NCBI GenBank assembly: GCA_043810355.1
Contig: JBDROB010000060.1
Span: 1 to 46,947 of the forward strand
Source of the DNA: JAZDHV01 sp043810355
GTDB taxonomy: Archaea > Nanobdellota > Nanobdellia > Woesearchaeales > JAGVYU01
Length of the DNA: 46,947 nt
Direction of reading: 5' to 3'
The position numbers and the translations under genes were made by a program. Position 1 is the stretch's first letter; every line of letters starts with the position of its first letter. Shown here piece after piece: positions 33,231-41,694 of the stretch. Below the pieces are notes generated by a model. The model saw only the letters and a list, made by a program, of their open reading frames with translations, was not told the origin of the DNA and made no database searches.

Positions 33231-33342
33231 TACATACATAAGTAGAATAATATTTAAAAACCTTGCCATTACTTCTATATGGATTGAAGTTATTAATATA
33301 CAAATTGAAATTAATAACCTAAAAAAAAATGCAACAAAAAGA

Positions 33343-33654
33343 TCAAATTTCTGGAACAATCTTTATTCCATCTGACTCAGGTTTGATAGTGATATCCTCA
33401 CCTTTTTTTAATTTGTAATTCTTCACAAATTCATTTGGAAATCTTATGCCTAATCCAGTGCCGACTGTAACCACTTTTACCTCTTTATTCATTTGTTCGC
33501 GCAATGTTTTAATTGCATTTTCCAGCTTATTTTCCTGTGTAATATTGAATCCGCACTTTTTACAATGCAAAGACTCTACTTCTATCCCATAACCTACATC
33601 AAACTTTACTTTTTCCAAGTTTGCTTTGCATTGGGGACAATTTTTATTTGCCAT
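33343..33654 (-). CDS. Zinc-ribbon - AbrB-type antitoxin
   Basis: A 103-residue protein with an N-terminal zinc ribbon (Cys6, Cys9, Cys31, Cys34: CPQC and CKKC). A short helix (NAIKTLREQMN) and a C-terminal AbrB/MazE swapped-hairpin domain follow (VKVVTVGTGLGIRFPNEFVK, LKKGEDITIKP). The first half resembles YgiT-type antitoxin zinc fingers, the second the common AbrB-type DNA-binding fold. It starts two bases after the toxin stop, so toxin precedes antitoxin. It should neutralise the toxin and repress the operon through the palindromes at 33921-33950. Confidence 0.8.
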   Translation of the reverse strand: MANKNCPQCKANLEKVKFDVGYGIEVESLHCKKCGFNITQENKLENAIKTLREQMNKEVKVVTVGTGLGIRFPNEFVKNYKLKKGEDITIKPESDGIKIVPEI

Positions 33655-33656
33655 TT

Positions 33657-33902
33657 TTACCTCCTGACCTTAAAAGCATTTATAACCCAGATTAAACCAT
33701 TGATTTCATCATTTTTTGTATGCACTTCAATCACAAATTTCTTGTATTTCTTAATATATGTAAATCTGTCCTTGCCTTGACGCGCATTTGGATGGGTTTT
33801 TGTAGGTAACAAAATAGTAATGACAACAAGATCCCATTCAACATCTGAATGTTCTAATAAAAAATGTTTGGTGGGTTTTATGCTGATTTTGCCAAAATCC
33901 AT
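33657..33902 (-). CDS. DUF4258/RelE-like toxin candidate
   Basis: An 81-residue protein. The H-F-x-x-E-H start (ISIKPTKHFLLEHSDVEWDL), a long strand VVITILLP, THPNARQGKDRFTYI and the final strands FVIEVHTKNDEINGLIWVI and NAFKVRR follow the layout of DUF4258-type toxins paired with zinc-ribbon antitoxins. GGTGAT eight bases upstream supports the start. It is translated together with the zinc-ribbon/AbrB protein. Nuclease activity is inferred. Confidence 0.65.
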   Translation of the reverse strand: MDFGKISIKPTKHFLLEHSDVEWDLVVITILLPTKTHPNARQGKDRFTYIKKYKKFVIEVHTKNDEINGLIWVINAFKVRR

Positions 33903-33920
33903 AATTTTATCACCTTATGA

Positions 33921-33950
33921 TATACTAAATAGTATACTTATTTATATACT
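33921..33950 (-). promoter_or_regulatory. Palindromic operator of the toxin-antitoxin operon
   Basis: Three half-sites TATACT (33921), AGTATA (33931) and TATACT (33945) form two back-to-back inverted repeats with spacers of 4 and 8 bases. They overlap the TATA box read leftward (AGTATATAAATA) and end about 20 bases before the toxin start. Position and symmetry fit autorepression by the AbrB-type antitoxin. Confidence 0.55.
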
Positions 33951-34022
33951 TTTCGATAGATTATAATAATCTTCTCAATGCTATAATAATTTATATATTA
34001 GAGATTAGATTTTTTAGATAAA

Positions 34023-34415
34023 ATGCAACAACTAACCATAACAACAAACAAAAAACAGCAAATAATTGACATTACCAAACAAGTCCAGGATATTGTCAGC
34101 AATAGCAATATCAATGAAGGCATCTGCTATATCTATACTCCTCATGCGACTGCTGCAATCATAATAAATGAGAATTGGGATCCTAATATCCAGAAAGACA
34201 CTTTAAACCTTTTAGATCAACTGATTCCTGAGGGAAAATGGCTTCATGACTCAGTAGACCAAAACGGATCTGCTCACCTAAAATCCTCAATTCTAGGACC
34301 AAGTGAATTTGTCCCATTCAAAGAGAAAAAGCTTCTGCTAGGCAGATGGCAAAGCATTATGCTGTGCGACTTTGACGGACCGCGGGAAAGGTATGTTATT
34401 GTTGAATTGAAATAA
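34023..34415 (+). CDS. YjbQ/UPF0047 family protein
   Basis: A 130-residue protein of the widespread YjbQ family (trimeric; some members have thiamine phosphate synthase activity). The signature GICYIYTPHATAAIIINENW with D-P-N is present, as are GSAHLKSSILGPS and the C-terminal GRWQSIMLCDFDGPRER. These supply the conserved His, Asn/Glu and Asp/Arg around the pocket. Length is normal. It has its own promoter in the spacer shared with the toxin-antitoxin operon (TATA-like TTTATATATTAG near 34000). Confidence 0.92.
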   Translation: MQQLTITTNKKQQIIDITKQVQDIVSNSNINEGICYIYTPHATAAIIINENWDPNIQKDTLNLLDQLIPEGKWLHDSVDQNGSAHLKSSILGPSEFVPFKEKKLLLGRWQSIMLCDFDGPRERYVIVELK

Positions 34416-34437
34416 TATGGGAATGTTCAGAATCATC

Positions 34438-35553
34438 TCATTTCGCAGTCTTCCACATGACTTCAAAATATTTTCTAAAAGAGTTTGCAATCTCTTTATT
34501 GTTTATTACAAATGCTTGAGGCACTTTGCCCCATAATATCAATGCAACCTTGTTTCCATAAATGCTTACTTCAGATGGAGACATAAAATCAGGATGTTGA
34601 GTTTTATATTTAAACCTCTTGAAGTTTTCCAAACTTTTAATTTGTCCTTTTGCACGTTTGTCAAAAATAACTCTTACATCAACTCCTTTTTCTTCAATCT
34701 TTTTCATTATTCCACTAAAAAAGTCTGCAAGATAATCTGCACTCTCAGGTACACCAAAAGCAAGATACTCATCTCCATTTTTCAATGTATTTGCCATCTC
34801 TTCAAATATAGTCTTGACATTTTCTATTCCTCTGAATATCATTGACTCCTGTTCCCATAATACATTGAAATGTTTCCTGTATGCATTTGCTAATTTTTTA
34901 TTGTCAATAACAATTGTTGTCAGTTTTGGTTCAAACATTACCATTTGTATCTTATTGCCATATACAAGTGTATGTGTCGGGCTGAATAGATCTTCAGGTA
35001 TGAATTTGTAATGTGTCTGCCTTTGGTCAAACAAATATCCAGGATTCACTTTTGTCAGTATCCTTTCATGGATATTTTTCTCCCTTATCATCCTTTGGTA
35101 TTGGTCAATAAAAATTGGCAGCTCTTTTTTCCACATAATATCATCTAATCCCATTCCCAAGACTTCATCTCCTATCCTCACACATTCTAGCATTGCTGTC
35201 TTCAAGCCTTCTTTTCCTTTATATACCTCTACCTTCACCTCTTCTTTTGTGAATTTTGCCATTTTATCTAGTTCAGGCATAACCTTGAGAAGATGGTCTT
35301 GCTTCTCTTTCAAAAATTCCATCAATTTTTGAGGATCTGCAGCCTTATAGTATTTCACATTATTCCTCACAACATAGTTTATAAGCCCTTTGTTGAGCAG
35401 TTTTTCAACAAAATCATATATAGTGGTCCTATGCAATTGTGTCTCTTCTTTCACCTTGCTTACTGGAGAAGATCCTAACTTAAGCAGAGCTAGATACACC
35501 TTTGATTCTCCTTCTGAAAGCCCTAACTCTCCTAATACTGTTTTCACATCCAT
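34438..35553 (-). CDS. TrmB-type regulator with duplicated sensor domain
   Basis: A 371-residue protein. Residues 1-80 form a TrmB winged helix (LGLSEGESKVYLALLKLG, LHRTTIYDFVEKLLNKGLIN). Residues about 105-235 and 240-371 are two copies of a PLD-like sensor module. Each ends with matching phrases, (L)VYGNKIQMVMF ... FVIDNKKLANAYRKHFNVLW versus SIYGNKVALILW ... NKEIANSFRKYFEVMW, the longer ones given in part. Usual TrmB proteins have one sensor domain. It is divergent from the HAD-like/PEP-swivel operon with a palindrome between the two TATA boxes, so it probably controls that operon and itself. Confidence 0.85.
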   Translation of the reverse strand: MDVKTVLGELGLSEGESKVYLALLKLGSSPVSKVKEETQLHRTTIYDFVEKLLNKGLINYVVRNNVKYYKAADPQKLMEFLKEKQDHLLKVMPELDKMAKFTKEEVKVEVYKGKEGLKTAMLECVRIGDEVLGMGLDDIMWKKELPIFIDQYQRMIREKNIHERILTKVNPGYLFDQRQTHYKFIPEDLFSPTHTLVYGNKIQMVMFEPKLTTIVIDNKKLANAYRKHFNVLWEQESMIFRGIENVKTIFEEMANTLKNGDEYLAFGVPESADYLADFFSGIMKKIEEKGVDVRVIFDKRAKGQIKSLENFKRFKYKTQHPDFMSPSEVSIYGNKVALILWGKVPQAFVINNKEIANSFRKYFEVMWKTAK

Positions 35554-35573
35554 TCACTATATAAATCACATCT

Positions 35574-35620
35574 AATATTTAAAAGTTGCTGTCGTAAAAC
35601 CGACAACAAGAGTTTAAATA
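35574..35620. promoter_or_regulatory. Divergent promoter pair with TGTCG-N6-CGACA operator
   Basis: The leftward TATA box CTTTTAAATATT (35574-35585) and the rightward TTTAAATA (35613-35620) flank a perfect palindrome, TGTCG at 35590-35594 and CGACA at 35601-35605. Flanking GTTG and CAAC-like bases extend it imperfectly. It is the most GC-rich stretch of the spacer. A bound TrmB dimer there would affect both promoters. Confidence 0.6.
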
Positions 35621-35684
35621 CTAAATGCTCACTACCTATTGTAAGTGATTACAGAGATTATAAAGTAACAACAGGTGATAAAAA

Positions 35685-36332
35685 ATGACAAGACAAAGAA
35701 TAGCAGTTCTTGATGTACTAGGTCCAGCTTATCATTATGATGAAAAAGGCTGGGTTGAAAGTGCAGTAGAAGGACTGAAGTCACAACTAATAAGCCATGG
35801 ATATTCTGGACAAACACAAGAAGCAGAAGCAAGAGATGAAGAAGATATGATAAAATCAGGAAAACAACCACTTGTGATCATGCCTGGTTTTGTTGAAACA
35901 GTGCTTTTTGCTAGAGGAAAAGGTATTAAACCAGTTATTGTTTCAGCTGGAACAGATTATGTTCTCGAAAGATGTATTGAACTTGCTGCAGAAGATTATG
36001 ATTTAAGAAAAGGACAGTATGTTGATCCAGAAGATCTTGTAAGAAGGGAGGATAGAATCAGCACAGTTCCTATTGGCAGTAAAAGAGATATAAGAACATG
36101 GAGAAAAGCTGTTGAAAGATATGATTCCCCTCACACTATAGCTGTTTATGAAGATTCCTTTCCAAATCTTGTTGCAGCACTTAATGGATTGGATCCTATC
36201 ATAGGTTGTCATGTAACTTCAACTAGAAATGGATTAGCTGTTGTTGAAGATAATAATTTTGAAAGGTTTGATGGTTCAGTATATAGAGGCCATATGCTAG
36301 AACATCTTCCTCATCTTCAAGATTTAATATAA
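35685..36332 (+). CDS. HAD-superfamily-like protein, possible phosphatase
   Basis: A 215-residue soluble protein. It begins MTRQRIAVLDVLGPAY, where the Asp after the first strand is the position of the HAD nucleophile, although the usual DxDxT is reduced to DVLG. The strand KPVIVSAGTDYVLERCIELA matches HAD motif II (S/T at strand end). IAVYEDSFPNLVAALNG matches the acidic motif IV (D/E-D-S-x-x-N-x-x-A-A). A helical cap lies at about 15-65. The GGTGAT ribosome-binding site and TATA box are good. It is first gene of a short operon facing the TrmB-type regulator. Catalysis is uncertain given the altered motif I. Confidence 0.65.
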   Translation: MTRQRIAVLDVLGPAYHYDEKGWVESAVEGLKSQLISHGYSGQTQEAEARDEEDMIKSGKQPLVIMPGFVETVLFARGKGIKPVIVSAGTDYVLERCIELAAEDYDLRKGQYVDPEDLVRREDRISTVPIGSKRDIRTWRKAVERYDSPHTIAVYEDSFPNLVAALNGLDPIIGCHVTSTRNGLAVVEDNNFERFDGSVYRGHMLEHLPHLQDLI

Positions 36333-36351
36333 AACAAACAGGTATTAAAAA

Positions 36352-36738
36352 ATGAAAAAATTACTCTCAGGATTAGGAACTAGCAAAGGTAAGGTCATTG
36401 GAATAGTCAGAGTTATAAATAACATTGAAGACCATGAAAAATTCAATGAGAATGATATCTTAGTCACAAGACTAACTGACCCAACTATGGTTCCAATCAT
36501 GGCAAAAGCAGGTGGAATCATCTGTGATATTGGAGGTCTTACATCCCACCCATCTATTGTAAGCAGGGAGATGGGAATCCCTTGCATTGTTGCAGCTAAT
36601 AATGCTACTGAAATATTAAAGGATGGAGATAAGATACATATGTGTGGCAAATCTGGAGACATACATAAGATTGATGAACAAAATGAAGAAATGAATAATA
36701 TTGGTCCATCTCAGGAATGGAATCTAAAATGCAAATAA
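36352..36738 (+). CDS. Stand-alone PEP-utilising enzyme mobile (phosphohistidine) domain
   Basis: A 128-residue protein consisting only of the swivelling domain of PEP synthase/PPDK/enzyme I. It contains GLGTSKGKVIGIVRV, DILVTRLTDPTMVPIM, AGGIICDIGG and the phosphorylation motif GGLTSHPSIVSREMGIP with His66. In full enzymes this domain carries phosphate between the ATP-grasp and TIM-barrel domains. Neither partner is encoded nearby. It may accept phosphate from a PEP or ATP-grasp enzyme elsewhere, or from its operon neighbours. It follows the HAD-like gene by 19 bases. Confidence 0.88.
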   Translation: MKKLLSGLGTSKGKVIGIVRVINNIEDHEKFNENDILVTRLTDPTMVPIMAKAGGIICDIGGLTSHPSIVSREMGIPCIVAANNATEILKDGDKIHMCGKSGDIHKIDEQNEEMNNIGPSQEWNLKCK

Positions 36739-36775
36739 ACGAATTTATCAAATCAATTGTGAAATCCTTGGTAAT

Positions 36776-37762
36776 ATGGATTTAGATACTTTAGAGCCTA
36801 TCAATCCCTTTGCTTTCCATCCTTTGTTTGACAAGCAGTGGATTAATAAGATTGAATTGGCTTTTGACACTGCAAAGAGCAAAGATATTTCAATCAAAGA
36901 GATAGCAAATAATATTCCAGGGATCTCAAACCTAAGGGCTCAGTTATACTTCTTTTTGTTAGATCTGAAATCTTCAAAAACTGAAGAAGAAAGAAGAAAA
37001 AAGCTTTCAAAGTTTATCCATGATATTATCCTGGCCAAAGTGAAAAATGACCCTCATGCACATCATAGTAATATCATGCATTCTTCAATTGAATTAAACA
37101 GTATTATGAAAAAAGATTTTACTAATGGCAATCCTGAAATTTCAAAAGTACTTGGAAGGCTTTATACTGCTTGCTACCACTTAGTCAATGGATTATATAC
37201 TGACTTCTATACTGATTTCAGTGCTGAAAACTTCGGGCCATACCATCTTGATAATGACCATATTCTTGTGATCAAGCATTTCCATGATTTAAGGCCATTA
37301 TTGGTCTGGCCAGACCTTAAGACTCCTTGTAAAACTGTTACAATCTACACTATTTACAAGGATATTGAATTTAGCTGCGAGGCAATCTCTTGCCACAGCC
37401 ATTACAAAGGTGATCCCATAACAGGATTAACTAAATTCCTGGTTGAAGCTGATGGAAAAATGATCAATGATCTCGAATCAATAAAACAACTATCACAAAG
37501 CATTAGTTTGCTCTCTGTTGAGCAGTGGAAAAAGCTGACATCAATGAATAAGGAATTATTGAAGAGAAAATGCTTGTTCATGAGATGTTATATAATGAAA
37601 CCCTTGTTTGACCACCTTGGTATAGATTGGAGACCAACTCCTGAAATGATTGATGCAGTCAAGGACAAGGAATTTGTTTTTAACCTGTTTAATCCACCTA
37701 AAGACAACCAGGATGATTATTGGAAAAAGGTATTGGATCCTGAATTAGACACTTTCTCCTAA
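36776..37762 (+). CDS. Unknown protein in the PEP-swivel operon
   Basis: A 328-residue soluble protein. The first 125 residues look helical (SKDISIKEIANNIPGISNLR, then TEEERRKKLSKFIHDIILAK). A His cluster HAHHSN lies near residue 98. A second part has FGPYHLDNDHILVIKHFHDL, WPDLKTPCKTVTIYTIYKD, ISCHSHYKGDPITGL and a basic helix ELLKRKCLFMRCYIMKP. Many His, Asp and Cys residues could form a metal site (HLDNDH, CHSHYKGD). No known family was recognised. It lies 37 bases after the swivel-domain gene and probably shares its transcript. Confidence 0.6.
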   Translation: MDLDTLEPINPFAFHPLFDKQWINKIELAFDTAKSKDISIKEIANNIPGISNLRAQLYFFLLDLKSSKTEEERRKKLSKFIHDIILAKVKNDPHAHHSNIMHSSIELNSIMKKDFTNGNPEISKVLGRLYTACYHLVNGLYTDFYTDFSAENFGPYHLDNDHILVIKHFHDLRPLLVWPDLKTPCKTVTIYTIYKDIEFSCEAISCHSHYKGDPITGLTKFLVEADGKMINDLESIKQLSQSISLLSVEQWKKLTSMNKELLKRKCLFMRCYIMKPLFDHLGIDWRPTPEMIDAVKDKEFVFNLFNPPKDNQDDYWKKVLDPELDTFS

Positions 37763-37806
37763 TTTCCAACACAAAATTTAAAAACAATTATTCATTTCTA
37801 TCAATT

Positions 37807-38292
37807 ATGCAATGCAATACTTGCGGAAAACAGGCAGAGTTATTTCTTGTTGATATTGAAGGTTCTGAATTAGAGGTCTGCAAATCTTGCAGCTCGCATG
37901 GAAAATTAATAAAAAGGGTCAAGACTGTTGAACAGGTTAAGAAAGAAGAGAAAAGTGAAAAAGAGTTTATTAAAAAGATTATTAGAGGTCCAGAAAAAGA
38001 GATTATCCAATTGATTGCTGAAGACTATTCTCAGAGGATTAAGAATGCAAGGGAAAATCTCAACTTAAAGCAGGAGGATTTTGCTCTAAAAATCAATGAA
38101 AAGCAGAACTTGATCCATAATATCGAGACTGGTAGGATGGAGCCGAGCATAACCCTTGCAAGGAAACTGGAGAAATTCCTGAATATCAGCTTGGTTGAGC
38201 AGGAAGAAGTGAGAAGGGAGTACACTAAACCTTCAAAATCTGATTCATTGACTGTTGGAGACCTTATAACTATTAGGAAAAGAAAATCCTGA
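37807..38292 (+). CDS. mbf1: Archaeal multiprotein bridging factor 1 (aMBF1)
   Basis: A 161-residue protein with a zinc ribbon (Cys3, Cys6, Cys25, Cys28: CNTC and CKSC), a charged linker and a Cro/C1-type helix-turn-helix (about 75-130: IKNARENLNLKQEDFALKIN, NLIHNIETGRMEPSITLARK). A basic tail follows. The zinc ribbon plus XRE domain is diagnostic of archaeal MBF1, which associates with the small ribosomal subunit and affects translation or transcription. It is convergent with the next membrane protein gene, with stops two bases apart. Confidence 0.93.
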   Translation: MQCNTCGKQAELFLVDIEGSELEVCKSCSSHGKLIKRVKTVEQVKKEEKSEKEFIKKIIRGPEKEIIQLIAEDYSQRIKNARENLNLKQEDFALKINEKQNLIHNIETGRMEPSITLARKLEKFLNISLVEQEEVRREYTKPSKSDSLTVGDLITIRKRKS

Positions 38293-38294
38293 TT

Positions 38295-38984
38295 TTATCT
38301 GATTTTCTCATTTCTCCTTTTGAACAGCATAAACATTCCAGCAAACACTATCCCACCTAAAAGATTGTTTATTAGATCCATTGAAGCATTCTGCCAAGGA
38401 CCATGGTCTGGAGAGCTATCTCCATCTCCAAACTCTAAGAATCCTTCTCCATAACCGAATGCTGTATATCCTGCAAACTCGACTATCTCATTTACAGCAC
38501 TCAATCCCATCATAAAGAATAGAATAAAAAGAAAAATTATAGGTTTATTCCTAAAAGCCTTTCTGAGATAGGGATAAAATACAATGCAGGCTGCAAGAAC
38601 ATACATTCCAAATCCAAATGAATGCACAAACCAGTCATAATGATAATTTAGCTGTGGTGCACCATATAATGTTCCAATATAATACTCATTGATAGGTATA
38701 ATCCTGTAAAGCCCTATTATATGCGTGAAAAGCCCTATTGCTAATAAAATAGGCACAATAATCTTAAATTTAAATAATAGGTGTAGAATAAGACAAATGC
38801 TCAACATCATAACTGCAACTGCAAGATCTACGGATGGAGCAATCCTATCAGAATAAAGCCTGAATATGATTTGAACAGCATAAAATAAGATGAATATAAT
38901 AAATAATATTGAAGTTGGATTAGCCAATCTCATTCTAATTGATTTCTTTCTCCACTCATTTATGATAATAGTTTGGTCTATCAT
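38295..38984 (-). CDS. DUF2238/YjdF-like membrane protein
   Basis: A 229-residue protein with about six membrane helices. The conserved block YDWFVHSFGFGMYVL, then GLSAVNEIVEFAGYTAFGYG and GPWQNASMDLINNLLGG, matches the YjdF/DUF2238 family, whose His, Glu and Asp-Asn residues line the membrane region. Function of the family is unknown. It is read toward aMBF1 and is downstream of the GT2 genes on the same strand. Confidence 0.82.
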   Translation of the reverse strand: MIDQTIIINEWRKKSIRMRLANPTSILFIIFILFYAVQIIFRLYSDRIAPSVDLAVAVMMLSICLILHLLFKFKIIVPILLAIGLFTHIIGLYRIIPINEYYIGTLYGAPQLNYHYDWFVHSFGFGMYVLAACIVFYPYLRKAFRNKPIIFLFILFFMMGLSAVNEIVEFAGYTAFGYGEGFLEFGDGDSSPDHGPWQNASMDLINNLLGGIVFAGMFMLFKRRNEKIR

Positions 38985-39039
38985 TATATGATTGATTAGA
39001 TTGATTATTATGCTAGATATAGATACTGATTTAAATTAA

Positions 39040-40377
39040 TTATTGGGATGCTTTATATTCTGATTTGTTCAGCAGATACCAATCCATTGGCTTTTTGAAG
39101 ATAGACTTGATTATTCCTTTATTCACATAATATGTTGTCACTAGCCCTATAGTAAATGATCCAAGGATCATCCTAAGTATATGCTTTGATTTTTTTGCCT
39201 GATAAAGTGCAAAAACACTTGCTATTATCATTCCTGAAGTCAATAATATATTGATTCCAGTCTCTGATAAGAATTTGACAATGTCAATTGGAGCAGGCCT
39301 GTCTGTGACAAAACTGGTTAATCCAAAAAAGAACAAGAATAATATCAGCAAAGGTAAAAGGTAGCCAAATCCTGCGCACATGCTTAGCACTTTCCTCTTT
39401 ATTGAAAGTGATTTTTTTTTGAGTATTGATGGAAGATGCTCTTGATAAGATCCAATCACTCCATATGCCCATCTCATCTGTTGCTTATAGAGATCTTTGG
39501 CCTTGAAAGGAACATCACTATTGCATTCTAGATCAGGCAGATATACAATCTTCTTATTTGATTTATGGATTCTGAGTGAAAATTCTACATCTTCTGTCAA
39601 GCTTCCTGATTTCCATTTTCCAAGTTCAATAAGGTCTTTTTTTCTTATTGCCTCTGCTGATCCGCATAATGATCCAGAATCAAACCTGTTCATAAAGGAT
39701 AATACAACATGATGAAAAACATATACAATATTTGCAGCAATTACAGTAACTAGGTTTTGATCAAAATTATTGAAATTCCACCTAGACTGGACTGCTGATA
39801 CATCTGGATTATCTAAAAAAGGATAGACAATCCTCTTTAAGAAATCTCTATCTGGAGTAAAGTCTGAGTCAAACAAGACAAGAATCTCTCCTTTTGAATA
39901 TTCTAGCATATTATTGAGATTTCCTGGCTTAAACCCTATATTTTTCTCCCTTTTTATTACCTTAACATTATCATGTATCTCAGCGAATTTCATCAGCTCT
40001 TCAGATACATATAGATCATCACTGTCATCTCCTATTAATATCTCAAATTTTTCTTTTGGATAATCAAACTCAAGGCATTTCTCAGCACACCTTAATGCTA
40101 TCAGTTCATTTCTTGTTGGGATTTGTACAGAGACAAATGGAGCATCTTTGATATCATACTCTTTCTCATTTATTCTTTTTCTCTTAAATAATATGAACAA
40201 TGACATGAATAGGTATATTGATGTGAACAGTACTGTCATTACTAAGAATACCCTGAATGTGCTGGTAAAAAGATTATGGACATAATCAAGTACAATCCTT
40301 CCATTCAGCAGGTACCATTGGAAAAATGCTATTGACTTTTCACCTAATCTTGCTATGAGATCACTTAACATTGCCAT
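39040..40377 (-). CDS. Processive family-2 glycosyltransferase, membrane-bound
   Basis: A 445-residue protein. One or two membrane helices (about 30-63) precede a GT-A catalytic domain with VSVQIPTRNE, GDDSDD, the DxD motif LFDSDFTPD, the acceptor-site LTEDVEF and Q-x-x-R-W as QQMRWAYG. Three further helices follow at 320-410. This is the layout of cellulose synthase/hyaluronan synthase-like enzymes, which polymerise and export a glycan using UDP-sugars. The ATG at 40371, two codons into the frame, is equally suitable because GAGGGA lies closer to ideal spacing from it. It follows another GT2 gene by eight bases. Confidence 0.9.
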   Translation of the reverse strand: MAMLSDLIARLGEKSIAFFQWYLLNGRIVLDYVHNLFTSTFRVFLVMTVLFTSIYLFMSLFILFKRKRINEKEYDIKDAPFVSVQIPTRNELIALRCAEKCLEFDYPKEKFEILIGDDSDDLYVSEELMKFAEIHDNVKVIKREKNIGFKPGNLNNMLEYSKGEILVLFDSDFTPDRDFLKRIVYPFLDNPDVSAVQSRWNFNNFDQNLVTVIAANIVYVFHHVVLSFMNRFDSGSLCGSAEAIRKKDLIELGKWKSGSLTEDVEFSLRIHKSNKKIVYLPDLECNSDVPFKAKDLYKQQMRWAYGVIGSYQEHLPSILKKKSLSIKRKVLSMCAGFGYLLPLLILFLFFFGLTSFVTDRPAPIDIVKFLSETGINILLTSGMIIASVFALYQAKKSKHILRMILGSFTIGLVTTYYVNKGIIKSIFKKPMDWYLLNKSEYKASQ

Positions 40378-40385
40378 TCCCTCTT

Positions 40386-41645
40386 TTAGTTAATAAAATA
40401 ACTTTTCTTTAAAAATATAAGTTTTATCAAACTTATTACAATAATACTATTTAAAATTATCGTATAAGGAAAGTAAAAGAATATTGCAAAAATGTTCTTG
40501 ATAGTCAGATTATCCTTAAACATATAGATGGATTTGACTATCAGAAAAACACTTATTATTCCTGACATCACTCCAAATATGCTGTATAAAGAAATGCCCC
40601 ATTCCGGAATCTTGTAGATTACATATACAGGGCCTAATAGTGTAAACCACCTGAATAGATACATGAAGACAGTATAAAAACTGCCCATATTAGATGGTAG
40701 CCAGTAATTTATTTGATATATTATTATTGGTAGTGACATTATTGCAAATAAAGTCCACCAATAGTAGCTTATGAACAGGAATATTATTGAAGGGCTTGAT
40801 TTTATTGAGAATAATTTTTTGTTTTTCTTCAATGTCTGTAATCCGCCTATCCACCATCTTGCTCTTTGTCTTGAGAATCCCATTAGTGTGCCCGGCACAA
40901 TTGTGTATCCTATTGCATCATGCACATTCACTGCCCTGTATCCAGCTGCATAAATCTCCATTGCTGTATCCATGTCTTCTGTCATTGTGTCCTGCTTGAA
41001 ATATCCTATTTTTTCCAGCACATCTTTCCTATAGCACATGAATGCTCCAAAAAACCATATTCCATTGTTGAAAAGCACTGAAAAGCTTCTTCTTATCAGG
41101 TTGTTATAGTGGTATTCAATATTTTGGAACATGCTCATTATTGTGTTTGAGTTTTTAGCTACACATGATCCATTTACTGCCCCTACTGAAGGATCTGAAA
41201 AAGGTCTTGCAATCTTTTTTAAGGAGTCTTTTGCTAGGATTGTGTCAGCATCAACTGTCAGTATAAACTCATGTTTTGATTCTTTCACTCCCAGGTTTAA
41301 GCTTGCTGATTTTCCTTCATGATTTCCTTTGAGTATTTTGATTCTGCTGTCCATATCCTGCTCTTTTTTTAGGATGTCTAGTGTATTGTCAGTGCTTCCA
41401 TCATCAATTATTATTATTTCAGTCTTTTCTTTAGGGTAATCAATATCATGTAGGGATTTGATTGTTTTTCTGATGTTATTTTCTTCATTATAGCAGGGTA
41501 TTATGATGCTTATATTTGGCTCAAAATCTGGATAATCTCTTTTCTTAAAAAAGGATATTACTGCTGTTACAAAGACAAATATTAAGAAAGCAAAAAGAAT
41601 TGCGAATAATACGCTTCCTATGACCATGATTATATCAGTTTCCAT
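40386..41645 (-). CDS. Processive family-2 glycosyltransferase (IcaA/NodC-like)
   Basis: A 419-residue protein with an N-terminal membrane helix (8-32) and a GT2 domain: NISIIIPCYNEE, IIIDDGSTDNT, TVDADT, MTEDMD and QRARWW. Three or four C-terminal helices follow at 285-410. Closest in style to poly-N-acetylglucosamine or chitin-oligosaccharide synthases, which use UDP-GlcNAc, and the window encodes a complete UDP-GlcNAc route (glmS, glmM, glmU-like). Substrate assignment is inferred. It is adjacent to the second GT2 gene on the same strand, so the pair may act in one surface-glycan pathway. Confidence 0.9.
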   Translation of the reverse strand: METDIIMVIGSVLFAILFAFLIFVFVTAVISFFKKRDYPDFEPNISIIIPCYNEENNIRKTIKSLHDIDYPKEKTEIIIIDDGSTDNTLDILKKEQDMDSRIKILKGNHEGKSASLNLGVKESKHEFILTVDADTILAKDSLKKIARPFSDPSVGAVNGSCVAKNSNTIMSMFQNIEYHYNNLIRRSFSVLFNNGIWFFGAFMCYRKDVLEKIGYFKQDTMTEDMDTAMEIYAAGYRAVNVHDAIGYTIVPGTLMGFSRQRARWWIGGLQTLKKNKKLFSIKSSPSIIFLFISYYWWTLFAIMSLPIIIYQINYWLPSNMGSFYTVFMYLFRWFTLLGPVYVIYKIPEWGISLYSIFGVMSGIISVFLIVKSIYMFKDNLTIKNIFAIFFYFPYTIILNSIIVISLIKLIFLKKSYFIN

Positions 41646-41694
41646 TTAATGTATGTTCTTTGTTATTGTTAATAAACCTTTCCATAAAGGTTCT

